DNA of 64,000 nucleotides from Ferruginibacter sp. (GCF_028288465.1 NZ_JAQBNR010000050.1:62001-126000); one strand, 5' to 3'. Positions 17,338-26,970 are shown, counted from the first letter of the stretch. The notes: a model not told the origin generated them from the sequence alone. Program-made: numbers and translations.

Positions 17338-20148
17338 ATGAACAAATATCAAACCTGCTTCCTCATATTTTCTTTCGCAATACAGTTTATTTTTTTTCCG
17401 CCAGCAGTCAATGCCCAATTGGGCTTGAGTAAAATAGTCCTCAATGAAAACAAACAAATTATTTCCGTTGTTACAGGAGACAAAACTTTATCGCTTCAAA
17501 AACCTGTTGCCCTGTTGGGTTATAGCATCAACCAACAACAGTATTCCATCAATGCAGGTTCTCCCCTGGTTCAGGTTAGCGTAAACTTTAAAGATACAGT
17601 GGCTCCCTATGTAAAAGCTACCGTAACATTCACCAATACTTCAGCAGATACCATTGAATTAAGCAACGTGCTTCCGCTGCAACGGCAGGGGAGCGAAGTA
17701 TATATCACCGGGCTGGGATCGCACCCGCTTTCCCGCACGAATCTTTTCCTACCGGGCAAATTGCCGGTGAATGTAATTGTACCTGACAATGCCTGGGAGC
17801 TTGGCTACAATGGGTTTCCTGTTTCGGCAGATAAAAAATTAATGCTGTTGAGCCGGCGCAACCGCAGCTCCATAAAACAGGGCGAACGAAAAAGATTCGA
17901 AACCGTCCTGTATCCGGGAGGCAGCGTAGACTATATTATCTACGGGGAAATGTATACAGGCAACTGGCAACAGGGATTGAACCTGGCTTTTCAGCAGCGC
18001 TGGCTGTATGACCTGGATACATTCAACGACAGCTTGTACCAGCGAAAGGATCTGCAATGGATGCGGCATAGTTATGTATTGCACCTGATGGATGCATGGG
18101 ATAAATTTTATTACGACAGCAATGAAGGCAAATACAAGCTGAAGGATTTTTTAGCAAGAGGTAAAAAGTTATATGGAGGTGATGACGTAGTAAGCATATG
18201 GCCCACCTGGCCAACGCTGGGTCTTGATCAGCGCAACCAGTTTGATTTATTTCATGATTTGCCCGGTGGCATAAAAGCCATGCAAAAGCAGGCTGTAATG
18301 AGCAGAAAAATGGGCGCCCGTTTTTTTATTTGTTATAATCCCTGGGATGAAAGCACCAACAGCAAAAATCATTTTGAAGGTCTGGCAGACCTGATAGGCT
18401 CAGTTACAGCAGATGGTGTAGTCCTGGATACCAAAGGAGAATCCAGCAGGGAATTGCAGCAAACAGCAGATAAAATAAGGCCGGGCGTAATCATGTACAG
18501 TGAAGGAATGGCGGTACCTAAAGACATGCCGAACATCGTGTCGGGCAGGGTGCACAATGCGTTGTATTATCCGCCCATGCTCAATTTGAACAAGCTTATT
18601 AAACCTGAATTTACCATCTTCCGTGTGGCCGAATTGTTTAAGGAAAAAATAAAAAGAGAATTTGCCACTTCATTTTTCAATGGCTATGGAACAGAGATCA
18701 ATATCATGGCGCCCGGTCAGCCTGCGTGGGTGGAAGAACAGTATAAATATTTGGGCCGCACCAGCAGGATATTGAGAGAAAATACAGACAACTTTGTCAA
18801 TCGTGGCTATACTCCGCTCATACCCGTAACTGCAGACAGCATTTGGGTAAACAAGTGGGAACACGATGATAAAATTATCTATACCATTTACAGCACCATC
18901 CCTGCAGGTTATAAGGGAAATCTTTTTACTGTGGAACCTGCCAAAAACTTTCATTATGCTGACCTGTGGCAACATCGTTTATTGGAGCCCGCTAGTAACA
19001 ACAATCAATGGTTTATCCAAGCCGCCACGGATGCATTTAATGCAAGTGATCTCGGCACCAACAACGAAGGTGAAGTAGATTGCATTGCACGTTTACCCAT
19101 TTTAATACAGGCAAAGCTGAATGGTGATGAGCTCACACTTGAGGCAGCAAACAAAGGAACTGAACTTCGCATATGGGCTGGCATGCCTGCTTATGACAAG
19201 CAGGTTGTGCTGTTTAAACCTGGTCGGCAAAAAATAAGCATCAGTAAATATTTTGGGCGTTATGAAGGCGATTTTGTGATCCAGTTAATGAAGGACGGAA
19301 TTTTGCAGGACGAAACAATTGTTACGATTGCCCCAGGTACTCCACGACGTGTGTCTGTAATGCAGCCAACTATACCGTCAGTTAGCACACCTGCCGGAAT
19401 GGTCGTAATACCAGCCGGAAAATTTAAATTCAATGCTACCAATGGAGATGAGTTCATTGCTTATCCAAAACAGGACCAGGACAGCGTATTTTCAATGCCT
19501 TCTTTTTTTATGGATCGATATCCCGTTACCAACCGGGAGTTTAAAAAATTCCTGGATGCGACCGCCTACCGGCCGACCGATAAAGCGAATTTTTTAAAGC
19601 ACTGGATAAACGGCACTATTCCGCAGGGAAAGGAGAATTTTCCTGTAGTGTATATCAGTTATGAAGATGCAAAAGTATATGCAGCATGGTGCGGCAAACG
19701 CCTTCCTTCTGAATTGGAATGGCAGTATGCAGCGCAAACGCTCGATTTGCGGGAATGGCCGTGGCTACAGCAGCAACCTGTAACCAGAAAAGAAGAAGTG
19801 GTCAATGCTACCCTTACCGTTAGCCAGCTTCAGGGCATTGATTCTTCCCGCTGCAACCTGGGTAATGGAAAATTATATCCTGTTGGAAGCTATCCTGCAG
19901 GAGCCAATCCATACGGCCTGAATGATCTGGTAGGTTGTGTATGGCAGTTAACAAACGATTTGTATATGAGCGGCAGTCACCGTTACATTATGATGAAAGG
20001 CGGTTCTTATTTTAAACCCTCCAGCAGCTGGTGGTATGTACAAAGCGGACCGAGAGAATTGCATTACCGGCAATACCTGTTACGGGTTAGCCCGGGCTTT
20101 GAACGAAATGCAACTGTTGGTTTCCGTTGTGTGAAGGATAAAAAATAA
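17338..20148 (+). CDS. Secreted two-domain protein: glycosidase-like barrel plus formylglycine-enzyme-like domain
   Basis: This 936-residue exported protein has a signal peptide (about 1-26). Residues 27-230 look like a beta-sandwich. Residues about 230-520 resemble a TIM-barrel glycoside hydrolase of the alpha-galactosidase type (VVSIWPTWPTLGLDQRNQFD; ADGVVLDTKGES near 358-369). A beta-rich linker follows, then an FGE/SUMF1-like domain from about 685 to the end (AGMVVIPAGKFKF, DRYPVTNREFKKFLD, AWCGKRLPSELEWQYAA, GFRCV). The copper-binding cysteines of true formylglycine-generating enzymes are missing after the MKGGSYF segment, so this domain is probably structural or sugar-binding, or has another chemistry. 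The fusion and its flanking RNA-like repeats make it notable. Confidence 0.75.
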   Translation: MNKYQTCFLIFSFAIQFIFFPPAVNAQLGLSKIVLNENKQIISVVTGDKTLSLQKPVALLGYSINQQQYSINAGSPLVQVSVNFKDTVAPYVKATVTFTNTSADTIELSNVLPLQRQGSEVYITGLGSHPLSRTNLFLPGKLPVNVIVPDNAWELGYNGFPVSADKKLMLLSRRNRSSIKQGERKRFETVLYPGGSVDYIIYGEMYTGNWQQGLNLAFQQRWLYDLDTFNDSLYQRKDLQWMRHSYVLHLMDAWDKFYYDSNEGKYKLKDFLARGKKLYGGDDVVSIWPTWPTLGLDQRNQFDLFHDLPGGIKAMQKQAVMSRKMGARFFICYNPWDESTNSKNHFEGLADLIGSVTADGVVLDTKGESSRELQQTADKIRPGVIMYSEGMAVPKDMPNIVSGRVHNALYYPPMLNLNKLIKPEFTIFRVAELFKEKIKREFATSFFNGYGTEINIMAPGQPAWVEEQYKYLGRTSRILRENTDNFVNRGYTPLIPVTADSIWVNKWEHDDKIIYTIYSTIPAGYKGNLFTVEPAKNFHYADLWQHRLLEPASNNNQWFIQAATDAFNASDLGTNNEGEVDCIARLPILIQAKLNGDELTLEAANKGTELRIWAGMPAYDKQVVLFKPGRQKISISKYFGRYEGDFVIQLMKDGILQDETIVTIAPGTPRRVSVMQPTIPSVSTPAGMVVIPAGKFKFNATNGDEFIAYPKQDQDSVFSMPSFFMDRYPVTNREFKKFLDATAYRPTDKANFLKHWINGTIPQGKENFPVVYISYEDAKVYAAWCGKRLPSELEWQYAAQTLDLREWPWLQQQPVTRKEEVVNATLTVSQLQGIDSSRCNLGNGKLYPVGSYPAGANPYGLNDLVGCVWQLTNDLYMSGSHRYIMMKGGSYFKPSSSWWYVQSGPRELHYRQYLLRVSPGFERNATVGFRCVKDKK

Positions 20149-20176
20149 TTAGCCTGATCAGTTATCGTTATAAAAA

Positions 20177-20197
20177 ATGCCCCAAAAAATGGGGCAT
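20177..20197 (-). terminator. Intrinsic terminator of putative minus-strand RNA B
   Basis: An 8-base stem (arms 20177-20184 and 20190-20197) with an A-rich loop is followed on the minus strand by TTTTTTA. The plus-strand side has no T-run, which points to a leftward transcript, though the hairpin lies 28 bases after the large plus-strand gene and may serve it too. Confidence 0.7.
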
Positions 20198-20700
20198 GTA
20201 AAGTGTAGGGGTTCGGGTACGTTAAACTTTTATATTAGCGTTTGTAATGATCATTTTATTGCAACTGCTTTTGAATAATTTTTTTTATTATTTCAAAGTT
20301 TGCAATCACTGGAGCCAGTTGTCTATTAAAAAAAATGGTTTTAAATCTTTTGTAGAATACTGATTCTTAATTCTTTTGTTGGTTTTGGTTTTTGTTGGTT
20401 TTTTAAAGGATCGGATTATTGGTTTTTACTTTATTTTCTCAGGATGCTGGTTCTTTATTTCTTCTCAGGATCTCGTTCTTACTGGTCTTTTAAAGGGATT
20501 TGGATGTTGGTTTTTAATTCTTCTTAGTATTTGGTCTTTTTGGTCTTTTAAGGGATTTGGATGTTGGTCTTGATTTGTAAGCTTAGCTTTTGTTCTTATC
20601 TGATGTAAAAATGCAACGAATTATCAGGCTGTTTTGGATTTTTCGTTTAACGTGCAGGTTGTTTCGACGAATGGTTAAAAAACTTCGTTTTGATGAGATG
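20177..20700 (-). ncRNA. Putative non-coding RNA / intergenic repeat, copy B
   Basis: This is the second, longer member of the pair with 16761-17170, in the same orientation. Terminator, GGGTACGTTAAA block, CTGATGTAAAAATGCAACGA block and TTTCGACGAATG block all occur in the same order. The extra length comes from degenerate tandem repeats of about 58 bases in the middle; one unit core lies at 20484-20511 and the next at 20542-20568 (GGTCTTTTAA, then GGGATTTGGATGTTGGT). No conserved reading frame is seen. Transcription would start near 20700-20790 and run toward the end of the large gene, antisense to nothing coding. Confidence 0.5.
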
Positions 20701-20793
20701 TAGGTTTAGAAAAAAGAAGCCTGCTATCTAAACACTTTTTAAGATTGAGTAATTTGAAGACAATTAGCTATTACAAAAAAATTACTGCTGGTG

Positions 20794-21900
20794 TTATCTG
20801 GTTAATTCATGCAACGCAAACAAGCCCGTATAATCTGCAAAGCCACACTGGTGAAGGGTTTTAAGAATATGCCGGAACAGGCTGGCATTTTCTGCCAGGT
20901 TGGAAAAAAATACAATAGATATTTTTTTGAATGGTACAGTGATCACATAATTATTAAACCCGCAGGTACTGCCGGAATGAAACAAAACCAATGAATCCGA
21001 AGTTTTATAAAACCAGCCGGCACTGTAATATGCATTGGCTACACCTCCCGCTGCAACATGCATGCGTTGCATAATTTTCGGTAAATTCAGCAAGGTATTA
21101 TTCTGAATGCCTTTCATCCATTTACGATAATCATTGATGGATGTATAGACACCTCCATCACCTTTGGTAGCACTTGTCATACTTTGGTCGCTGAAAAAAA
21201 CATTTCCACTGCTGTCTTTGGCATAGCCCATAGCCCTGTGTACTATCAATGCATTCGCTTCATACACAATTGACGAATCCATATGCAATGGTATGAAAAT
21301 TTTTTGCTTTATAAATGCTGCATAATGCTGATGCGACACTTTTTCAATAATGAGCGCCAGCAAACAAAAACCCGAATTGCTGTACCTGAATTGGGTCCCC
21401 GGCGTGAAATAAGTTGTATCGTGTGATTGCAATAATTGCAGTATATCTGCATCAAGCAACTGTTTTGTTTGTGATGCAGGCATCAGTTCTTCATAATCCA
21501 GTATGCCGGATGAATGAGTGAGCAGGTGGCTGATGTGCACCCTGTTGCCAACACCAGCAGGCAGCCCCGGCAACCATTTGCCAATAGCATCATTTATTGA
21601 AAGTTGGTGATTCTTCTCCAGCAACAAAATACCCATTGCTGTAAATTGCTTGGTGATTGAAGCCATGCGAAAATTAGTGCCTGCATCAATTGCTTTAGCT
21701 CCTTCCAGCACAGCAAGCCCAGCCTGCTTGTTATACAATGCTTTTCCATCCTGCTCTATTAATAAGGCAAACCCAGGCTGATCTTTCGCTTGCTGAAACA
21801 ACAGGCTATCCAGTTTTTTACCCAACTGTGCATTGCAGCACAATGTGCAAAACAGGAAAGCTTTCAGCGTAACAATTTTCAACATATTCTTAGATTGCAT
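20794..21900 (-). CDS. Secreted serine hydrolase of the beta-lactamase/PBP4 family
   Basis: This 368-residue protein has a signal peptide and the three active-site motifs of class C beta-lactamase-like serine hydrolases: SITK (81-84) with nucleophile Ser81, YSN (173-175) and HSG (308-310). Members act in the periplasm as D-amino peptidases, esterases or carboxypeptidases, and only some cleave beta-lactams. The start is ATG 21900; an inner ATG at 21885 (MLKIVTLKAF) would also give a usable signal peptide. It is convergent with the large fusion gene and stands alone. Function beyond family level cannot be assigned. Confidence 0.8.
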   Translation of the reverse strand: MQSKNMLKIVTLKAFLFCTLCCNAQLGKKLDSLLFQQAKDQPGFALLIEQDGKALYNKQAGLAVLEGAKAIDAGTNFRMASITKQFTAMGILLLEKNHQLSINDAIGKWLPGLPAGVGNRVHISHLLTHSSGILDYEELMPASQTKQLLDADILQLLQSHDTTYFTPGTQFRYSNSGFCLLALIIEKVSHQHYAAFIKQKIFIPLHMDSSIVYEANALIVHRAMGYAKDSSGNVFFSDQSMTSATKGDGGVYTSINDYRKWMKGIQNNTLLNLPKIMQRMHVAAGGVANAYYSAGWFYKTSDSLVLFHSGSTCGFNNYVITVPFKKISIVFFSNLAENASLFRHILKTLHQCGFADYTGLFALHELTR

Positions 21901-22149
21901 CACTTTAAAAAGAAAAATATTTCTGGCGTCAGTTTATTAAAGTTCGCTCAAAATGGAGGAAGTTTTTTAAAGATAATTATGCCCGCAATTTAATCCTGAA
22001 TAATTAAGAAAATCAGCTTATGCAGAATGAATCGTCTGCTATTAACCATTATAAGATCTTTATTCAGCATTTTCCGCTGAATTAAAATTGTATTTTTATA
22101 GATTTTGTTTACGGGCAAGTTCTATTTTTACGCTTACACAAATAAAAAA

Positions 22150-23109
22150 ATGAACCGTATTGATCGTGTCACTGCCATCCTCATTCAGCTACAATCTAAA
22201 CGTGTTGTAAAAGCACAGGAAATTGCCGACCGGTTTAACATTAGTTTGCGCACGGTTTACCGCGACGTAAAAGCATTGGATGAAGCAGGTGTGCCCGTAA
22301 TTGGCGAAGCAGGTGTTGGCTATTCAATCATGGAGGGATACCGGCTGCCACCCGTAATGTTTACCCGGGATGAAGCCACCGCTTTTTTAACCGCAGAAAA
22401 GCTGGTAGAAAAATTAACCGATGTCTCTACCAGGAAAAATTATGGCACCGCCATGCTGAAAGTTAAAGCAGTACTGCGGCTTACGGAAAAAGATTACCTG
22501 GAAGATATGGAGCAGCATATTGAGGTAATCGAAAATCAATATGTTCCCAAACGCAGCAATGATACCATTCACCTGCAGCAGGTATTGCAAAGTATTGCTG
22601 CCAAAAAAGTATTGCAGCTTGATTATTTTGCCAACCACAATCAACAACAAAGCAACCGGGACGTGGAGCCGGTAGGCATTTATTATTTAGGCGAAAACTG
22701 GTATATGGTAGCCTACTGCCGTTTGCGTAAAGACTATCGCACTTTTAAATTCGGCAGTATTACTAAGCTTACTGTAATGGATGTACATTTCGAAAAGCAG
22801 CACCCATCTTTAAAAAGTTTTTTGAATAAGGTATCCAAAGAAAAAAATTTGCAGACTGTGGTGCTGCTGATTGATAAAAATGTGCTTCCTTATTTTGGTG
22901 ATCAGAAATATTACAATGGTTTTGTATCGCAAAAAGAAGCAGATGCCAACACCATTGAAATGACTTTTTTAACCGGCTCACTAATTGGTTTTGCAAGATG
23001 GTTCCTTTTATTCGGTGATCATGCGATTATTAAAAGTCCGCAAGCTTTGATGGATGAAGTAAAAGTTGCGCTGGCTTCCATTTCAAAAAAAGTAAATGCG
23101 GCTAATTGA
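22150..23109 (+). CDS. YafY-type transcriptional regulator with HTH and WYL domains
   Basis: This 319-residue cytoplasmic regulator has an N-terminal winged helix-turn-helix (residues 1-65, with VVKAQEIADRFNISLRTVYR) and a WYL domain in the middle (IYYLGENWYMVAYCRLRKDYRTF), followed by a WYL C-terminal extension. WYL domains sense nucleic acids or nucleotides and often control stress or defence genes. The start is ATG 22150 (MNRIDRV). A DinB-fold gene begins 120 bases downstream on the same strand, a frequent pairing in Bacteroidota, and is the likely target or partner. Confidence 0.85.
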   Translation: MNRIDRVTAILIQLQSKRVVKAQEIADRFNISLRTVYRDVKALDEAGVPVIGEAGVGYSIMEGYRLPPVMFTRDEATAFLTAEKLVEKLTDVSTRKNYGTAMLKVKAVLRLTEKDYLEDMEQHIEVIENQYVPKRSNDTIHLQQVLQSIAAKKVLQLDYFANHNQQQSNRDVEPVGIYYLGENWYMVAYCRLRKDYRTFKFGSITKLTVMDVHFEKQHPSLKSFLNKVSKEKNLQTVVLLIDKNVLPYFGDQKYYNGFVSQKEADANTIEMTFLTGSLIGFARWFLLFGDHAIIKSPQALMDEVKVALASISKKVNAAN

Positions 23110-23229
23110 TGTCGCATCAAAGCAAGGCAACTGTTTTTTTCTATACTTTTTTTAATTTAATTTTTCCTGCTGACATAAGGCTGTCACAAGCCCGGATTTT
23201 CTTTGTGGTATAAACAAAACGATTATACC

Positions 23230-23727
23230 ATGTCACAAATTGCAACATTCCAAAAAGAGCTAGAAAAAGAAGCAATTACTACCCGTAAGATGTTTTCCGT
23301 TATTCCCGACGATCAATACGACTGGAAACCACATCAAAAGAGTATGACCATTAAAGTATTGGCAACTCACATCGCTGATATATTTACCTGGTTTGGCATG
23401 ACGCTGAACACCAGCGAACTTGATTTCGCCACGAACCCGTACCAGCCCGAAGATGTTGACAACACAGCGGAGTTGCTGTCCTTGTTCGAAAAAAACCTTG
23501 TTCAGGCAAGAACCGCATTAGCCAATGGAAAAGATGAACAGCTGAATGACATCTGGACCCTGCGCAATGGGGAAGAGATTTGGGTAAAAGATCCAAAAGG
23601 AGAGGTAATTAGAATGTGTTTTTCGCAAATCATTCATCACCGGGCGCAACTGGGTGTTTATCTCCGGTTACTAAATATTCCCATTCCCGGAAGTTATGGG
23701 CCCAGTGCGGATGAAATGGGTTTATAG
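23230..23727 (+). CDS. DinB-family protein
   Basis: This 165-residue cytoplasmic four-helix-bundle protein belongs to the DinB/YfiT-like superfamily. Conserved histidines suited to a metal site are seen in TIKVLATHIADIF and near the C-terminus in IIHHRAQLGVYLRLL. DinB-like proteins include metal-dependent thiol transferases (such as bacillithiol S-transferase) and many uncharacterised stress proteins. The start is ATG 23230, in keeping with the conserved N-terminal helix. It follows the WYL regulator and is probably controlled by it. Substrate unknown. Confidence 0.8.
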   Translation: MSQIATFQKELEKEAITTRKMFSVIPDDQYDWKPHQKSMTIKVLATHIADIFTWFGMTLNTSELDFATNPYQPEDVDNTAELLSLFEKNLVQARTALANGKDEQLNDIWTLRNGEEIWVKDPKGEVIRMCFSQIIHHRAQLGVYLRLLNIPIPGSYGPSADEMGL

Positions 23728-23805
23728 CGAATGCAGGCATTACCAATGACAAACGGCTGAAAATATTCAGCCGCTTGTCATTTATTGTCAGGTTTTCCGC
23801 TAGCA

Positions 23806-25002
23806 TTATTTCAGTAAAATCGCCGGTAACTGCTTTTCAAAAAGCGCTGTAAATTCCTGGCTGGTTAAAATACGTCCCTGTCTTTGTGCATCGTTGGCAA
23901 CGCTGTAACCCCATTGTGCAGAAGCCATTCTTTGTGTTGGCGTTCCATGATGTCCATCATTTGTAACCTGGCAATCGCCAATATTGAAAAACACCTGCAT
24001 AAATAGCTGCACCCTTTTCCACTGCATAGACGCACCACGGGCATGAGAAAGGTAATAAGCTGAATATGCATCAGCCATCAACTCAGTTCTTCTTGTTGCT
24101 TCGGGGCTGCTTACAGTTCCAAATACGCCCAGCTGGAACTGAATCTGGTGGCCAAATTCATGGGCCAGTATTGCCTGCGGCGCTACGTCTCCATAACCTG
24201 TCGCAGTAAAGTCCTGCATAATGCCATCTCCCATCACAATTTTGGCGGGTATTGTTCCATAGGGAGAAAAAGTAAAAGCATTTTGCGCAAATGAATTAAA
24301 CGTAAAAATCGGATGGTTGCCGTTTTGATACTGAGGTACATCTTTCAACAATAATATAATCAGGTCTGCAGTATATGCTGCTGTTACCTGGCTGTCGCCA
24401 TAAAGAATCATATCAATCCTGATCAATTTATCCCGGTTCAGCAACATACTTCCGTGCATTCCCACCAACACAATATTGTTTGATTGAATATTCCAAAAGC
24501 GTTTCAGGTCTTTAAAAGTCTTTGCCATTATTTGGGTGTATTCTCCTTTCACGCCAAAATATTGTGTGGCTGCGGTATTTTCAAATAACAGCGCATCGTA
24601 GGTAGGAAAATCAAGCATACCAGTCGCCAGCGCAAAGTAAATAATATCGCTGTTCCAGTCTGCCAGCTGGCTGGCCAATAACTGATTTAATGGCGTATTA
24701 TCATTACAGCTTGCTGGAGAACTTGCATTCAACGCCCGTTGTACCATGGCCCGGTATTCAGGATGCATTTTTAATAATAATGCAGTATTTTTTTGCACCC
24801 GTTTTTCATAGCCTGCGGGCATAGATGCACGTAATTTGGTGAGCTTTAGCTGTAAATCTGCAGCTATCAATGCTGGTTGCTTTGATAAAGTACTTTCGCT
24901 TTGTAAGTTGGGATTGTTGCTGGTACCAATTTCTTTTGTGCAGCTGGTAATTATGAAGGCGCACAAAACAATTGATGTTGAAATCAGTTTAAAATTTTTC
25001 AT
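23806..25002 (-). CDS. Lipoprotein with zinc-metalloprotease signature
   Basis: This 398-residue lipoprotein has a signal ending in the lipobox ITSC (Cys21). A gluzincin-like motif HEFGH (His281, Glu282, His285) is followed 22 residues later by ELMAD (Glu307-Asp311), which could supply the third zinc ligand, so a peptidase is likely. The N-terminal half is alpha-helical and unrecognised. It should be anchored in the outer or inner membrane, facing the periplasm or surface. The gene is isolated, converging with the DinB gene. It resembles secreted neutral zinc metallopeptidases of Bacteroidota, but no named family can be given with certainty. Confidence 0.65.
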   Translation of the reverse strand: MKNFKLISTSIVLCAFIITSCTKEIGTSNNPNLQSESTLSKQPALIAADLQLKLTKLRASMPAGYEKRVQKNTALLLKMHPEYRAMVQRALNASSPASCNDNTPLNQLLASQLADWNSDIIYFALATGMLDFPTYDALLFENTAATQYFGVKGEYTQIMAKTFKDLKRFWNIQSNNIVLVGMHGSMLLNRDKLIRIDMILYGDSQVTAAYTADLIILLLKDVPQYQNGNHPIFTFNSFAQNAFTFSPYGTIPAKIVMGDGIMQDFTATGYGDVAPQAILAHEFGHQIQFQLGVFGTVSSPEATRRTELMADAYSAYYLSHARGASMQWKRVQLFMQVFFNIGDCQVTNDGHHGTPTQRMASAQWGYSVANDAQRQGRILTSQEFTALFEKQLPAILLK

Positions 25003-25501
25003 CTTTTGGGGTTGATTTTTTAATCTAGCTTGTAAATAAGTTTCTGGATAATATAATATGTCGCACGGAAATTTATGAAAAGACAGGGGGCATGAGCAGT
25101 GATATTTTTTAAAAATTGGTAATGAAATTTACTGGCTTTGATAATCTTACAATCATCAAACTTTGATCCCATTTAAGATTATTTATCAGGTGTGCAAGGT
25201 TATTTTGATTTTGCTTTGTAACTAGGCGACTTTCCTGAGTTACCGCTTTTTTTAACGCTGAGTCTGTAATGGTGAGAGTAAATAATTGCTCACAGATTAT
25301 AAGGCATTGTACAAATAAGTCCCGTATTGGGAAACCTCTTGCTCTAGCCTATTTAGAAGGATTGAAGAAAGTAAAAATGGCAATGCGCAATTTGGTTTAC
25401 AACAACCGTGTTTATGTAGAATAACAAATTAGTAACAGGGATTGACTATAACTATATGTTTAATACAAATTAAAACATGGCAGTAATGGGTACAAATTAA
25501 A
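25003..25501. other. Gene-poor region with a possible coding remnant
   Basis: No intact gene was found. A short plus-strand reading frame ending at a stop near 25423 encodes a basic peptide (SRIGKPLALAYLEGLKKVKM, then AMRNLVYNNRVYVE) that looks protein-like and could be the tail of a lost transposase or other gene. The rest is AT-rich and featureless. Confidence 0.3.
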
Positions 25502-25502
25502 A

Positions 25503-25524
25503 GCGGCCGGTAATTACCAGCCGC
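25503..25524 (-). terminator. Terminator after the sialate O-acetylesterase gene
   Basis: GC-rich arms (25503-25511 and 25516-25524, one mismatch) form a hairpin 40 bases beyond the stop codon of the minus-strand esterase gene. On that strand it is followed by TTTTAATTTG, consistent with intrinsic termination. Confidence 0.65.
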
Positions 25525-25563
25525 ATAAAAATAAAAGATGTATTCGATACAAATGCGGATAAT

Positions 25564-26970
25564 TTATTCTTTACTTCTGTCAAGTTCCCAGTCATCTGTT
25601 CTGAAAGGATTTACCGGCAATCCTTCCTTGCTGAATAAATTGCCCATGGCGGCATTGCTGAACGAAAACCTGACTGCTACAGGCTGTGGCACTTTAGTGC
25701 TTGTCACAATCAACTTATCTTTATCGATTTTTGCAGTGGCCGGTACAAATATTTTATCGGCTCCGGCAATGTATACTTCGGTAATATTTTTACCAGTTGT
25801 CATAAGGCCATTGGGCGCATTGTCAAATGTTATCACGACTTTATTTTTTTGCACTTCCATGCTTTTATACATCGGGCTTCTAAACAGCAAGCCATCCTTA
25901 TGGTAAGTTTGTGCCAGTGCCCAGTTGGCAAGGCGTTCGCCTACCAGCCGTTTACCTTTCGGATGAATGTCTTTTACATTATCTACCAAATCAGTAATAA
26001 CAGCCATACCAACATTGGGAAATATCATGGCCTTTGTCTGCTGCTCTCTTATTACAGAGGAGATAAATTTATTTTCGTAAGTGAAGGGGGCAATCTGAAC
26101 ATAATAAAATGGCAGTTCCTTGCTCCATGCTTTGCGCCAGCTGCCAATCATGGTAGTTAATAGTTTACCGTATGTGTCTGGCGCAATGGTATTGCCTTCG
26201 CCCTGGTACCAAATTGCGCCGGCAATATTGTAATTGGTAACAGGTGCAATCATTCCGTTAAATGCAGCACCCGGTAAGTACGGCCACCAGTCGTACGGTT
26301 GTTGTTTTGCGGCGGCATTTTTTAATTCCGGATCATTGTTAATTGCTCCTGCCTCCGTCCATGTTTCTGCCGGTGTGCCGCCCCAGTTGGTGCTGATCAA
26401 CCCAACAGGTACGTTCATATCTGTATTCAGTTTTTTACCAAAGAAGTAGGCCACGGCGCTAAACACTTTCAGCGTATTGGAGTCGCAGGCAACCCATTCG
26501 CCACCACAATTATCCTGCGGATATTGAGAGGTAGTTTTTGGAATGGTGAAGAACCTGATATTGCTGTTGGCACAGGCAGGCAACGCAGCTTTAATATCCG
26601 GTATACCGCCCCAGCCGTCATTCATCTCCATATTTGACTGGCCGGAACAAACCCACACTTCCCCAATCAGCACATTGTTCAGCACAATGGTATTCTGACC
26701 TTTTAAAGTTATGGTATAAGGCCCGCCGGCAGCAGGTGTTTTTACGCTCAGTGACCAAACGGCGTCCCGGGTAGCGATAACGCTGTCTGTTTTGTTATCC
26801 CAGGATGTGGTAACAAATATCTTTTCAGCTGGCCCGGCCCAACCCCATAATTTTACAGCCGATTGCTGCTGCAGCACCATATTATTATTGATTACGTTCG
26901 GCAAGCGGATATTGGCTTTTAACGCCAGGGTAAAGAGAAGCACAGTAACAATGGCAAAACATTTTTTCAT
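25564..26970 (-). CDS. Sialate O-acetylesterase-type SGNH carbohydrate esterase
   Basis: This 468-residue secreted enzyme has a signal peptide (about 1-19). It shows the SASA-family layout: an N-terminal jelly-roll with NMVLQQ (residues 30-35), the nucleophile loop EVWVCSGQSNMEM (104-116, Ser112), and later WYQGEGN (residues near 234). Enzymes of this family remove O-acetyl groups from sialic acids, and several Bacteroidota members act on acetylated plant hemicellulose instead. With no sialic acid genes nearby, a xylan or other glycan acetyl substrate is equally possible. It is monocistronic, with a terminator downstream. Confidence 0.85.
   Translation of the reverse strand: MKKCFAIVTVLLFTLALKANIRLPNVINNNMVLQQQSAVKLWGWAGPAEKIFVTTSWDNKTDSVIATRDAVWSLSVKTPAAGGPYTITLKGQNTIVLNNVLIGEVWVCSGQSNMEMNDGWGGIPDIKAALPACANSNIRFFTIPKTTSQYPQDNCGGEWVACDSNTLKVFSAVAYFFGKKLNTDMNVPVGLISTNWGGTPAETWTEAGAINNDPELKNAAAKQQPYDWWPYLPGAAFNGMIAPVTNYNIAGAIWYQGEGNTIAPDTYGKLLTTMIGSWRKAWSKELPFYYVQIAPFTYENKFISSVIREQQTKAMIFPNVGMAVITDLVDNVKDIHPKGKRLVGERLANWALAQTYHKDGLLFRSPMYKSMEVQKNKVVITFDNAPNGLMTTGKNITEVYIAGADKIFVPATAKIDKDKLIVTSTKVPQPVAVRFSFSNAAMGNLFSKEGLPVNPFRTDDWELDRSKE

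Noticed and set aside
20376..20573. Plus-strand frame in the RNA-like element B, rich in Phe, Leu and Trp.
   Set aside because: It arises from the G/T-rich tandem repeats and is not conserved in copy A.
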